A program made the position numbers and the translations under genes. Below, piece by piece: positions 44,501 through 56,433 of a stretch of 64,000 nt of DNA. How positions within the stretch are numbered: the stretch's first letter is position 1; every line of letters starts with the position of its first letter. The notes beneath the pieces were generated by a model that saw only the letters and a list, made by a program, of their open reading frames with translations, was not told the origin of the DNA and searched no databases. Source of the DNA: Seminavis robusta (lineage: Eukaryota; Bacillariophyta; Bacillariophyceae; Naviculales; Naviculaceae); NCBI GenBank assembly GCA_903772945.1, contig CAICTM010000370.1, forward strand, positions 1-64,000, read 5' to 3'.

Positions 44501-46681
44501 CCCGCAATGAAGGTACGTGAACATGACGTTCTTTTGACATGATGTCCTTCCACCACTGACACGCGTTTCGTAAAATGCCTGCAGGTTGTGGTTCGAATGA
44601 AGAGAATGGGAGGCGGCTTTGGAGGTACGTCTTGATGAAGTTTCTCCTTGATCGCTATGTCTTTCGTTTGATATCGAAAAACTCATCTTTCTTTCGCCGC
44701 AGGAAAGGAAACGCGAAGCGTCTTTGCGTCTTGTGCGGCTGCCGTGGCAGCAAAGATATCGAGCAGACCCGTTCGGTTGACTCTATCCCGCGATGTCGAC
44801 ATGAGCATTACTGGAACAAGGTACGGTGATGGGCCTGCAACACAGTTGTGTAACTGTTTGTTCCCGAAAACAATCGTCTTATTCTCTTGCTTTTGCTATG
44901 CTTCCACTGATAGGCATGCTTTCACTACTGAATACCGCGCAAGCGCCAAGATCACCGAAGATGGCGTGAAGCTCGAGGCCCTTGATATCCAGCTACACAA
45001 CAACGGAGGAATGGCTTTTGATTTGTCGGGACCAGTCATGGACAGAGCTCTCTTCCACATTGATGGCTGTTATTACTTCCCCAATATGCGAGCCCGGGGT
45101 CTTGTCTGCAAGACGGTCCAGGCGCCTCATACTGCATTCAGAGGCTTTGGCGGTCCTCAAGGAATCGCAGCTTGTAAGTGACTTTGTCCTAGCTTTTGAA
45201 CAAACCCCTTGCAGCTTCTCATGCTCAATGATGCCCCCTCTGGATCGTTCTGTAGGTGAGCATGTCATCGACCATTTGGGTGTGGCTTGCAAGGTCTCTG
45301 CTGACGACTTGAGGCGAGGAAACATGTACCAAACTGGTCAAGCGACCCATTTCGGGATGATTCTGGACGACGTTCATGGAGGCACATGGCAGGTGCCCCG
45401 CATGTGGGATCGTTTGGAAACGGAGCTTGGTGTTTCCAAGATGAGAGAAGCCGCAGCCGAATTCAATGCCAAGAACAAGTGGATCAAACGAGGCGTTGCC
45501 CTTATCCCTACGAAGTTTGGTATTGCCTTTACAGCGAAGTACATGAACCAAGGTGGCTCTCTGGTTCACTTGTACACCGACGGCACAGTGTTGGTGAGCC
45601 ACGGTGGTACCGAAATGGGACAAGGCTTGCACACCAAGGTATGCCAAGTTGCCGCCCAAGCCTTTGGCATCCCTGTCGACCATGTGTACGTCAATGACAC
45701 CAGCACGGACAAGGTCGCCAATACGATTCCCACGGCTGCCAGTCATTCGACCGACATGTACGGAATGTCCACACTGGATGCCTGCCGTCAGATCATTGCC
45801 CGATTGGACCCCGTCCGTGCCAAGTTGGGTCCTGATGCCAGTTTGAAGGAGATTGCCAATGCCGCCTTTATGGAGCGCATTGATCTCTCCGCTCATGGCT
45901 TTTTCCGTTTGATAGATTCTCGCTGTGGCTTTGATTGGGACAAGGACAAGCCTGAGGACTATCCCGACGACTTGCCCGCCAACTCTTGGAAGGGCCACCC
46001 CTTCAACTACTTTACCCAGGGCGTGTGCTTTTGCGAAGTGGAGATTGACACTTTGACCGGCAATCACAAGACATTGCGATCTGACATTATCATTGATGTT
46101 GGATCCAGTATCAACCCTGCCATTGACATTGGGCAAGTAGAGGGAGCGTTTGTGCAAGGAATGGGCTGGGCAACCATTGAAGAAGGTACGTATTTCTTCC
46201 ACTTGCTGATGTTGTTCTTTCCAATGGGTTTCTGCTGTCACTCATGATTCGATCGTTTCCTTTGGTTTTGTTCTTGGCAGTGGTCTATGCCGACGACGAC
46301 CATACTTGGATTCGTCCTCGTGGCAAGCTGTTTACGACAGGTCCAGGAACGTACAAGATTCCCGCCTTTAACGATGTCCCTGAAATATTCAATGTGAGTT
46401 TGTTGGAGAATGCCGATAATCCGTTTGCCGTGCATTCTAGCAAGGCCATTGGCGAACCTCCCTTTTACTTGGGTGCTACCGTGTACTATGCCATTAAGGA
46501 TGCTGTTCGCGCAGCCCGCAAGGAGAATCTGGGCTACGACAAGTACTTTGAATTCCGCATGCCTGCGACATCCGAACGCATCCGTATGTTGTGTGCCGAC
46601 GAGTTGTCTAACCAGGCCACATCCAAAATGCTGGGTCAGGAGAATGCCGGACCTGACTATCAGACGCAAGGAAGTTATTAG
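41516..46681 (+). CDS. XDH: Xanthine dehydrogenase
   Basis: XDH oxidises hypoxanthine to xanthine and xanthine to urate, normally passing electrons to NAD+, in purine breakdown. Nine exons (41516-41799, 41883-42028, 42120-42680, 42753-44512, 44585-44624, 44703-44820, 44914-45173, 45256-46185, 46281-46681) join in frame to 1,499 residues, slightly longer than animal enzymes (about 1,330-1,360). All cofactor sites are present: first 2Fe-2[11 protein letters not shown] (C72, C77, C80), second QCGFCTPG and [12 protein letters not shown] domain with VVGNTEVGI and [14 protein letters not shown]; molybdopterin domain with MGGGFGGKE (about 925), [22 protein letters not shown] and the catalytic-Glu loop [10 protein letters not shown] Cys-rich linker (C200, C204, C207, C213, C217) lies between the Fe-S and FAD parts. 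Exon 5 is only 40 bases. Aldehyde oxidase is the main alternative, but the active-site Arg in FRGFGG favours XDH. Confidence 0.93.
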
Positions 46682-47255
46682 CTACGTATTACCGTAGCTC
46701 CAAACACATGAGTGACTTGCTGCGAGCAGCGTCTTTCTATACACTTTTGCCACATGGATGAATTGAACAGTTCTTTAAAACAAATTAACCATTTTCTATA
46801 GGTTACGATCCTTGTGAACCTTTGACGATATTGTCCATAAAGGGCCTTGCTGGCTAGCTACATAGCTGAGAGAGTTGATTGGTGCTAGCTTCTTTGAATT
46901 GTGTGGTTTGTTTGTTTGTTTGCTTGCATGTGCCCATTCAACCAGTTCGGAAGGTATTGATTGCTGCCAAAATTGATTCGATTTCTTGTGCACCTTGGTT
47001 GTGAGCTAGATACCAAGCTGATAGCGTTGCTGAGTTATGATGCTTCATTGCAGGCTGAATATTCACCCATGTAATAGCGCGTGGATTGAACAGTTTTAAC
47101 CATGTATGTTCATTAGGTTTATGATGTTGTTTATGATTCGATTCTTTGCGTTCGTTCATTCTTTCTTTCTGTGACTCTCGACGGGGCGTTGTCGTGATGA
47201 TGATGATGACAATGACGATGAGCAAGAAGGAGACTTGGTCTATCGATCTATCAAT
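46682..47255. other. Convergent intergenic gap
   Basis: It lies between the 3' ends of XDH and the minus-strand gene. Only simple T-rich runs (TTTGTTTGTTTG near 46910) stand out. Confidence 0.3.
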
Positions 47256-48038
47256 CTATGAGGATGGCTTTTGTTGTTGTTTTGGAGTTGTGGATTGCCT
47301 TTGTCGTTGCATGATTCTTGTCCATTCCTGATTGAGAATTTTACCCTTTTCCGCATCAATTTTGGCTCTGGTCCAGTAATTGAGACTATCAATCAGTTTT
47401 TGTCGCTGTTGTGGATCCCATTGCAGCATTCGTCTCTGGTTTCTGGCGTCTTGTGCTTGTTCGCTGAGTCGTTGATGTCCGATAAAGTCTTGCCATTGTT
47501 CATTTTCATGTCTGGCAAATTCCTTTCGTGCCTTTTGGTAATTGGTGCCAGTGTACTCGACCAGTTTGTTCCATGCCGCTGCAAAGAGCATGGTCAAGGC
47601 ATCCAAATAAATAACATCGTGTTGATTGTCAGCATTGCTTAGCGACAAGAGCAATTCGACGTATTCTTCGGCTCGGTCCATGACTTGCAGGAATTGTTTT
47701 TGGGAAATCATGTCGGCCAATTCCTCCACACTGGCAGTGGCGACACCACTCGCCTCGAGGAACATGACAATGGCTCGCAGCGAGGACTTGACGGCGTGAT
47801 ATGCCGAAAGTGAGGCGGATTTTCGACCTCTACTCGCAGAGTGGCTACTGCTGCTGCCCAGAGACTGGTTGCTTGCACTCGTAGTAGAGCTACTGACAGT
47901 TGTGCTAGTACTATTGCTGCCAGTGGACGTTGAGGCTATCAGCGGCGGTGGCTTGGAATAGCTACTCCATGTTGAACCCACATGAGGATTATTGTCGAGA
48001 CCGGACTGCAATTCAAAAGTCTTGGCGAGCGGTGGCAT
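47256..48038 (-). CDS. Helical hypothetical protein, 260 residues
   Basis: The first ATG in frame is at 48038 (MPPLAKTFELQSG); the frame is open farther upstream to 48116 but without an ATG. The first third is Ser/Thr-rich and disordered. From about residue 70 the protein becomes helical: YHAVKSSLRAIVMFLEASG, VEELADMISQKQFLQVMDRA, ALTMLFAAAWNKLVEY, then a charged coiled tail rich in Gln/Arg (NQRRMLQWDPQQRQKL). There is no signal peptide, membrane helix or catalytic motif. I do not recognise the family. The helical N-terminal block somewhat resembles trafficking-adaptor helices, but this is too weak to name. Confidence 0.6.
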   Translation of the reverse strand: MPPLAKTFELQSGLDNNPHVGSTWSSYSKPPPLIASTSTGSNSTSTTVSSSTTSASNQSLGSSSSHSASRGRKSASLSAYHAVKSSLRAIVMFLEASGVATASVEELADMISQKQFLQVMDRAEEYVELLLSLSNADNQHDVIYLDALTMLFAAAWNKLVEYTGTNYQKARKEFARHENEQWQDFIGHQRLSEQAQDARNQRRMLQWDPQQRQKLIDSLNYWTRAKIDAEKGKILNQEWTRIMQRQRQSTTPKQQQKPSS

Positions 48039-49144
48039 GTTGTTGTCGATTCGATTCGTCGCTTGTGGTTTGCTAGAGTAGATTAATGAGCCTCTTGGGA
48101 TGGTTGCGGGGTACAAGTTCGAAGGATCGTTTCAGGAGTTCTTGTTGTCACACACCTGTTGATACTCGTCAACACAACTGTTGTTCTGCCCGATTGATGC
48201 TTGCTTGTTGTGGCCAGCAATGCAACTGGGTGAAGACGTGTGACTGTTGTGGCGGTGTGGGAAGTGGGAGTGGTCTGTGGCAGTCACGGTCCGGCTAAGA
48301 AAGCGTTCCTTGGTTCCTGGCTTCGGATGCCGGTGGATGGCCGTCGTGCGTTCAAAACCATGAACAAAATGGAACGTTATCCAGCGACTCAAACGGACAT
48401 CAAACTTCGGAGTTCAGGAAGTTGCGGTAAATAATACTTTTTATACAAAAATGCAGAGTAAAATATAACTATAACCCTATATTTACCGCAACTACTCTTC
48501 TAAACCTGTCTGAATTAACTCACAGGACTGCAAGCAGGAATCAAAAATACCACGGGAGGGTCAAATACATGTACTTCCACAAGGTTCCGGTATCCATGTT
48601 CGTTTTCAACCCTCTTTCCATCTTCATTTAGCAATCTCCAACCCATACCGGTATCTGTGTGCAGGTCTTCAAGATTTGGTATGTTTTACTAGTCGTCTAG
48701 ACTACCATACTACTAATACCTGGAGCTGTCCGATACATCTTGTTCTCCAGTTTCTCCACCCAACCTCACCCTGTCGTCTCCCTTCTCGCAACAAGGCCTC
48801 ATAGATATATTTGTGTTGCGTTGTCTACCGGGAAACTTGTGCTCTAGCTAGTAACTCCAACCCGAAAGAAACCAATGTGGATGCTTTCATGCTGCACCTT
48901 ATTTTCCGGGCCCAACCTTGGCTTTTAACTAGTAGCTAGAGGTCGACCTAAAACTCATTTTACCACAAAGCTGTTCTTCTACATGTATGTCACCAAGGAT
49001 TCTTGTAATGTAGCCTACTATTTATTGTCTATTACTATCGTACTGCACCTCCCTTACCTTGCTCTGACCGTACCCACACCAAGGTGTCGTCGCCTCCATC
49101 CAAACGAGCTTCCTGTGGCCTGCTCCAAGTTTTGACGCTTTTTG
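48039..49144. other. Gap of about 1.1 kb, no gene seen
   Basis: It contains one TACCGGTA near 48646 and a short inverted pair around 48420-48500 (TTGCGGTAAATA and TATTTACCGCAA) that could form a stem with a loop of about 50 bases. No coding frame is recognisable. Confidence 0.35.
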
Positions 49145-49470
49145 CAAGAGCTGCCAGCACAGAACTAAGATTCAATTGGCACTTTCTGATTGTCCGTGAC
49201 GCTGGAATGGGCAAGTCTCAGATGCTATTGGCAGGGACACAAATTGCCGCACGCAGAGTGTACTGTATGCGGGAGGCACCACAGCATCCACAATGGGACT
49301 GACTGTGACCTCCATCAAGGAAGAAAATTGAGAAAGTGGAATCCAAGCGGGGCGCTCGTGTTGGGCGACAAGGGAGTGGTCTGTATTGACGAGTTCGACA
49401 AAATGCCCAAAAAGATCCAAGACAGTTTGCTGGAGGTCATGGAGCAGCAGTAGGAAACATCAATATAGTC
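49145..49470 (+). pseudogene. Partial decayed duplicate of MCM8 ATPase region
   Basis: This stretch aligns with 51304-51620 inside the intact MCM8 gene 2.1 kb downstream. It keeps pieces of the Walker A region ([17 protein letters not shown]) and the Walker B region ([21 protein letters not shown]), but the frame changes between them and a stop follows MEQQ. In the 102 bases from GGGGCGCTCG to the last GAGCAGCAG I count 6 differences, so the copy is fairly young at that end; the front half is more diverged. It has no start, zinc domain or C-terminus, so it cannot make a working helicase. Because it is the host's own gene, it is a partial tandem duplication. Confidence 0.85.
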
Positions 49471-49752
49471 AATACATGTAGGAACAAGATTGAAACACTG
49501 TAGCATGAAGGTTAATAGTACATGGATCTACCACAACAATCTCCACCATGGTCGTCTATACTGTGTAGGGAAATCTTCTCCCCTCTCTCTCCCTCCTCCC
49601 CTCTCCTTTAAATTTGCCGGTGTGGTGTGGGGAGCTCATGTCATACGAGGCTTCAAAACTATTTCACAGCTCCGGCTGGCTTCTTGTTCAGCCGCACCAA
49701 TGACATCGACACATTCTTCCACTTCCACAATTGTTGACCCGAGTTGACCATT
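49471..49752. other. Upstream region of MCM8
   Basis: CT-rich tract CTCTCTCTCCCTCCTCCCCTC near 49575-49600 lies about 160 bases before the MCM8 start. It may be a promoter-type pyrimidine tract, but nothing more specific is visible. Confidence 0.25.
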
Positions 49753-52630
49753 ATGCCATCCAATAATAATGTGCTGATGCTGCCTCAAATCCAACGAGAA
49801 GATGCAGAGCGACTATGGAGATCACAACGCCGAGAAGTGGTAGATGTGATGACCACCAAAGAAAAGGATGCTTCAGGAAAGGCCGGCATAAGCAGTATTC
49901 CAAGGCATGAAATGGACAAACTGGTCCAACTCTCTGATTTCTTTTCGGCGCATCTCTCTCTAGGATTGGGACAAGATCATCCTTCGATTCCCTTTCTCAT
50001 GTACTATGACAACAATGACATGTCATCTATGCAACAAAGTTGTCTTTGGGGTCCTTTCAGTTTTCTGTCCAAGGCATTGGTCAAGGCGTCCACCGTGGCA
50101 GCACAGTCGTTTGATTTTGTCAACAACAATACACCCCAGAATCCATCCGCACAGCAACAACACAACAACAACAATCATCAGAAAGTAGTATCTCTATTGC
50201 AAGGACGAACTGTCATTTCATTGCGCTACGACGAATTCATTACCAACGAATTCCATCATTTCCTCTTGAAAGGACAACCCATGACCAATGAGTGGCAGAA
50301 AGCACACAGCTTTGCGGCGTTTCTCTACCACAAACCAACAGAAGCACTCGCCATTATTGGCACTGCCATGAGTCTCGCCATGGTCACGCTCTGGAGACAC
50401 CAGCACAATTATCATCAGTCCAACCTCGCTTCTTCTTCCAACGTTTCCAATTCGGTCCTTGCAGGAAAATTGGAACGCTTTTTGGATGCTTCCAAAATTC
50501 AAATCAGACTCATCAATGCACATCCAAAGCTCAACATGATGTCAGTCAAGACTGGCGTCGTGGGAAGATTCGTATCGGTCAAGGGACATGTTGTCAAAGC
50601 ACGGCCCAAACGTCTGCGAGTTGCAATGGTCGACTTTGAATGCAAAAAATGCCGGGCTAAAATCATGCATGCCTTGGACGGGGGCAAATACTCGGTACCC
50701 ACCAAATGCACCACCCTCAATTGCAAATCCAGAGCATTTTCCATGACCAAGACCATGGCCCACTACACAGATGTGCAAGAACTCAAGTTGCAAGAGGCAC
50801 AAGACGAAAGCATAATGCATTCGGGACGGACACCACGACAAATGTCTGTCGAATTGACCCATGATCTGGTCGATTCCTGTCGACCGGGAGATATTATTCT
50901 GCTCAGTTGTATCATCGATACGGTCAACACTGCCATTGCCGCGGGACGATCGGGAAAACGAGCCAAGGAAAACTGTACCTATACACTAGTGCTGAAAGGA
51001 CACGCCATTACGACTCTCTCGGGAACAACCTCGCAAAACAAACCCAACAAGAACAACAATCGAGACTCCAACAACAGTGCATCATCCAACAACAACAATA
51101 TACAATTCTCACAGCAACAACTCTCCTCCATTGTCAAACTGTGTCATGCAGATCACAAGTTCTTTGGAATGGGGGAACGCATGGCATTTCCGTTTGATCT
51201 GTTGGTACGGTCTTTGTGCCCTGCCATTTATGGTCATCATGAAGTCAAGGCAGGAATCCTGCTGTGCCTACTGGGAGGCACCCCACCTGCTAATTCGTAC
51301 ACCAAAGCAGCTGCAAGCGAAGAACTAAGAAGCAACTCACACATTCTGATTGTTGGGGATCCTGGAATGGGTAAGTCTCAGATGCTACTGGCAGCGACGC
51401 AAGTTGCCGCTCGCAGCGTGTATGTGGGAGGCACCACGGCATCCACAACGGGATTGACAGTCTCTTTAACCCGCGAAGAGAACGGTGAGTCAGGTATAGA
51501 AGCAGGGGCGCTCGTGCTGGGTGACAAGGGAGTGGTTTGTATTGACGAGTTCGACAAAATGCCCAAAAAGAGCCAAGACGGTTTGCTGGAGGCCATGGAG
51601 CAGCAGGAAGTATCCATTGCCAAGGCGGGGGTACTGGCATCTTTGCCAGCACGATGCAGTGTCATTGCAGCTGCCAACCCCAAGAATGGAAGCTACAACA
51701 TGAACAAAACTGTTGCAGAGAATCTCAACATGTCGAAACCAATTCTTTCTCGATTCGACCTCGTTTACATCTTGAGAGACCGGGCAGATCAAGATTTGGA
51801 TCGACGAGTGTCCAAAAGTATCATGAATCTTCATCGAGCGGCAAAGAATAGCCACGGAGAAGGGGCCTTTGCCAGTGGAACAGCTCCTCCAATGACATAC
51901 ACACAACAAAACAAGGACCCAACGCATCTTACCAGGGGTGGAATAGATCGGATTCCAATCTGGGAACGGCTCGCATGGGTTGCCGACTTTCAAAAGACAC
52001 CATTGCCAGCTGAGTTGGTTCGAGACTACATTGCCTATGCTCGGGAGTACTGCAAGCCGAAAATGACGGCAGAGGCGGCAGCAGTGCTCAAGGACTATTT
52101 CATGCAGCTAAGATACCCCGAAGGTGGACTCAGGCGAAACGACACGGTCCCAATTACCACACGACAACTCGAAGCTATGATTCGACTCTCTCAGGCCCGT
52201 GCGAAAGCCTGCCTACGGGAGTACGTGCTGGAAGGTGACGCATTGGATGTAGTCGAGCTGATGCGGAAATCAGTGGTACGTATGATTCTCTCAATGGTCC
52301 AGGCACTGGATATCTTGTCACTTCGCTTACGTTTCCTTAACCTTGCTTCGTGCTGTATACTAGGACCAAGTGCATTCGGATGAGAACAACAAACTAGACC
52401 CACTTCGTGGGGGGGCAGCCGGTATAAGCAACCGGAAAGCCAGAAAGCTTTTCGAGGCGAAGATGAAGGAAATCATAGGGGTCGGAGCAGAGTGTGCGAT
52501 GGATGACCTCCGGATGATTGCAGATCAGATCAACTTTGGTCTGGGCGACTTCAAGCCAATGATTGACGACCTACGAGACAAGGGTGTTTTGCTTTTGAAA
52601 AGTTCGGGAAGATATCAAATCGTTTCTTAG
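49753..52630 (+). CDS. MCM8: DNA helicase MCM8
   Basis: Exons 49753-52275 and 52364-52630 join in phase 0 (GTACGT...ACTAG, 88 bases) to 929 residues. MCM8 works with MCM9 in homologous recombination and replication-fork repair. Seen: an N-terminal OB/zinc region with CKKC...C...C (FECKKCRAKI, then TKCTTLNCKS), VKTGVVGRFVSVKGHVVKA, then the MCM ATPase with IYGHHEVKAGILLCLLGG, Walker A GDPGMGKSQM, Walker B CIDEFDKM, the arginine-finger region LSRFDLVYIL, and a C-terminal winged-helix-like end in exon 2. The motifs GGTTASTTGLTVSLTRE and [20 protein letters not shown] match MCM8 better than MCM2-7 or MCM9. Asn/Gln-rich inserts (about residues 120-135 and 430-455) are typical of diatom proteins. 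The ATG at 49753 is the first in frame. The gene converges with GUF1 on the other strand. Confidence 0.9.
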
Positions 52631-52795
52631 CTAGCATACGTTACTGGTAGTAAGCTGCTTTTCCCGGGATGTCTTGATCCTACCGGTACTATTACCTTGC
52701 TGGGGGTCCTGACGCAGGCATCGACTTCAAATGTTTTGTACAGTGCCGACAAAGACACCTTAGCTTTGGCTGTTTGTTGAGTTGCGAGCATGCAG

Positions 52796-55329
52796 TTACG
52801 ACGACCGGGAGATGACACTATTGAAAGCTGCCTGCGACAGAGCCACCTTCCCTTCGGCCTGCTGACGCTTCTTTCCCTTCTTCTGTTTCTCCAGCAGTTT
52901 TTTCTTCCGCGTCTGATCTCCGCCGCCCACAACCTTGCCTGATTTTATGAGCACATCCTTTCTGTATGCCTTGATTCTTTCGCTAGCAATGATTCTATAC
53001 ACAAGGGTGCAACAAACACGAGTGAGCAGGGGAGATAATCAAGGTAGGTACCGGTACACCTCTGGAGGCTGACATACTTTCCAGAAGCCTTTGCCTGAAT
53101 GACAGTTACGAACTGCTGTCTGGGTAGGACTTGTTGAAGCTTTTTGCACACAACTCTCGCTTGTCCTTGGGCGTCATTTTTGTGGCAAACGAACGCCATT
53201 GGTTCGACCTCGTCCCCGTTCAACATAATTTCTACCTTGTGCACATCTGCTTCGCGAAATGGGGGTTCTCCCTCGGTGGTGTCCAAGCTTCCGAATCCAG
53301 CAGTAACATTCTTCAGCTGATCATGAAAGTCAACCACAACCTCTGCCCACGGCATTTGGGCTGTGAAGATCCAGATCTCCTCATCAACAGGTTTCGTCTG
53401 TAGTTCCACTCCTCTTCTTCGACTAATCAATTCCATTACCGACCCCGCGCAGTCCACAGGCGCCATGATCCTGACAGTCACCATTGGTTCTTCGATCTTG
53501 AAGCGAACTCCTTGTGTTGGCCAGTCCGCCAGATCCTCTACAATTACAGTATGTTCTTGCTGATTGCTGTCTTTTCTTGTGCCTTCCTTGTAGGTTATTC
53601 TGTAAGGCACTTTTGGTGGCGTTACAATCGCATCGATGTCCCATTCATCCTGCAGCCTTTGTCGAAACACTTCCATGTGGAGAATCCCCTGGAATCCCAC
53701 CCTCAGACCCGGCCCAAGAAATGGACCGCCCTTTTCACTTCCACCTGCCAGAGCTGACGTTCTCGAGACTTCAAGTCCAACATCGTTTAATGCCAGACGA
53801 TCTACAGCGCTGCATAGCTCATCAAAGCCGTCTGATTCGCTGGGATGCACTGATGCATACAGTACCGATTTTGTCACATTGTGTGCACTCGTTAGAGCAG
53901 GCAACGCCATTTCCATTCCAATGTGCTTTTGTAGAATCAAGATGGTGCCGGGTTGTGCTTGCCGAGGGTCGCGAAGGCCAAACCGTACATATCCCATTTG
54001 CCCCCGTCTCAATACTCCAGTTCGCTTGGCGTGTGGTAGGACCATTCCAATCTCTTGTACAGAAAATGATTGTTGATTGTTGCCTTGTTGGCGTGATGAT
54101 GAAGATGATTCTGTGTCCACATCATCATTCTTCGCAATGACAATTCGATCGCCCTCTGACATGTTTCCGGACACGATCTGCACCAAGCAATTCACACCTC
54201 TGTCGTCATACCAAGAGTCCACTACTTGTGCTCGCAGTATCATGTTTCCGTCATCCTTGACGACTGGTCCTTTGTAGTCTTCCTCGCTGGAGTCATCTGA
54301 CAGTACGGGTGGTGGGGGCACAGTTCGGCAAATGCGATCGAGCACTTCGGCAATCCCAATTCTCATGCGAGCACTTGTAGGAATAATGTTGTCGGGATCT
54401 TCCCAATCGAGCCATTCCGACACCGCCAATGCCACATGAACGGGTCTAGCAGCATCCATGTCGACTTTGGTAAGTGCCAATATCAGTTCCGGTTTATTGT
54501 GTTCCATGGACTTGGCCTTGTCGTGAACCGTCCATGTTTGTGCTTGAATGCCTTGAGAAGCGTCCAATAATAGTACCGCCCCTTGCACAAAGGATAATGA
54601 GCGGGCCACTTCAGATCCGAAATCTACGTGGCCCGGTGTGTCGATCATGTTCAGCAATAAGACGCCCCTTGGGCCAACAGCCGAAGGGTGTCGGTATAGC
54701 ATGGTTGCTGCAGAGGCTTTGACGGTGATTCCTCGTTGCTGTTCCACTGATAACGTGTCCAAGAGTTCATATTGTTCTTTTTGCTTCATGGTGGAGGATT
54801 GCTTGCCGTCTTGTATACCAGGAGATGCAGTACTTGTGCTGGCATTGTCGAGCTGCTCCAATCCTTGATCTCGTTTGACTGCCTCCAAGGCTACCCCTTG
54901 AGCTTCTGGGCCCAAATTGCCCGTCAATTCCAAGATTCTAGAACTCAGGCTCGACTTGCCGTGGTCAATGTGTCCAATCAGAGTAAAATTGCGGCAGTCT
55001 GCCAATGGTATTTGCTGTATAATCTCGTGGGCATCCTCTTGGAGAATGGAGACGGCAACATGATTGCTGCTGTCAAGAACGGGTATTCTGCCATGGCCAG
55101 TGGAACTGTCGGAAGAGAACCATCGTCTCCTGTTTTCATTATCAGATTCTAAGCTTCCACGTGGTAGCAGCAGCAAGTTTGTCGGGAAACGACGAGATTC
55201 CTCATTTGGATTGTTCAAAAAGGAAGATGACGATGAAATCCAGAGCTGCCGAGGTCGTATTCTTGAGAAAGATGGACGAGTCAGAGTCCTACTCCTATTG
55301 GCAGCAGCAAACAAACTTGATGACTGCAT
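52796..55329 (-). CDS. GUF1: Translation factor GUF1 (LepA/EF4), organellar
   Basis: Exons 55329-53078 and 52994-52796 (minus) join in phase 2 across a GTATGT...TATAG intron of 83 bases to give 816 residues. EF4/LepA is a ribosomal GTPase that promotes back-translocation or ribosome assembly; the eukaryotic form GUF1 is mitochondrial. The first 40 residues are Arg/Ser-rich with no acidic residue, as in mitochondrial presequences. Then come G1 GHIDHGKS (119-126), the switch with [10 protein letters not shown]3 [12 protein letters not shown]4 TKVD and G5 TSAR. LepA-specific C-terminal parts follow: [19 protein letters not shown], then in exon 2 [17 protein letters not shown] and a Lys-rich [16 protein letters not shown] tail. 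The tail end is what the second exon adds; without the splice the LepA C-terminal domain would be lost. Plastid targeting is not suggested by the leader. Confidence 0.92.
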
Positions 55330-55655
55330 AGAAATAGTTCACCGATGAAAAGAGCATTTCGATTGGAGAGTTAGTTGTCTCTTTGCCCTCTTTGCCGTCG
55401 ACGATACTCTAGCTAGCGAGTGATGCATGGATGACGGATGATGGATGCATCATCGGATCATCGGATGATTTCGCATTGGGTGGTTGGGCGTTGCATTGCC
55501 ACTCGGTCATTTTGCAGCTTTGATATTTTATTTGGAACTCCAAATAAGCCAGCATCGGCTATTGAGATCATTCATCTTCCCAAGCCTTCAATCGGGGTGC
55601 TGTACGGTGCCGGTGCAATACGGTACCGACCGCTTGGATTCTTGCAAGACTTTCG
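55330..55655. other. Upstream region of GUF1
   Basis: A short run of repeated GATG/GGATG units lies near 55425-55470 (GATGACGGATGATGGATGC). No coding frame is convincing. Confidence 0.3.
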
Positions 55656-55798
55656 AGGTGAGGAGCCATAGAAATAACAACGAGAAAGAGTTTGACCATG
55701 GCAGCTTCAGCGTTAGTTGTGCCATAGTGTGCTACGTCTAAAGCTGCCGCTCCCATGGTCAAAAGTCTTCTTGTTGTTGATTGCATGGCTCCTCACCT
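55656..55798. repeat. 143-base imperfect hairpin
   Basis: The outer arms AGGTGAGGAGCCAT and ATGGCTCCTCACCT are a perfect 14-base inverted pair. Farther in, TTTGACCATGG pairs with CCATGGTCAAA and GCAGCTT with AAGCTGC, leaving a loop of about 35 bases. It could be a tiny palindromic element, a foldback repeat, or the stem of a structured RNA. No target duplication is clear. Confidence 0.65.
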
Positions 55799-56433
55799 TC
55801 GTTGCCATGTGTGTCATCGGAGGGAGCCTCTCTTTTCACCGGATTCGGTGTCACGAATTTTCCATTTTTTCTAAGTGGAAGAGCGAGCCGGTGCGCCGGG
55901 CAGGTCAAATCCGGTCACAGATCAAATTTCACCTCACAAATTGAGTCTTCGCTCACCTCAACTGAACGGATTGAATATTTCGATGCATGTTGAATGTCAT
56001 CCTTTCGATACTCGCATCAATGTGCATTGCTTTCAGCGACCATGGGTATTGGTAGAGACTACTGTAACTCTACTAGAGTCGTTCCGTATTACAATCGTAC
56101 GATTGAACTCAACGCCTAAAGATCCAATCGGCAGAGTTGTTTCGTGCGCAGAGCATTCTTCATTTTCAGTCGATCAGCCTCATAAATTCGAAACAGCAAG
56201 CTTTACAGGGGAAGCTCTGCTTCCTTGGGTGGGGATACTCTTTCTTTTTATTCATCGGCAATGGCCATCTGCCGTTCACTGCTCCCTCATTCCGTCGTTC
56301 CGTCCTTCTTTGAGTGCTCCTTTGTTCCCGCCCGACTGCTCCATCGTTCTTCGACTCGTCATTCTTCCTTCCACGCTGAGACATTGGATCCTTCGCTCCT
56401 TTGCTCCTTGGTCATTGACCCGACCTATCCATC
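55799..56433. other. Upstream region of the transposase gene
   Basis: I searched for a terminal inverted repeat matching the sequence after 59141 and found none by eye. Nothing else is recognised. Confidence 0.35.
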
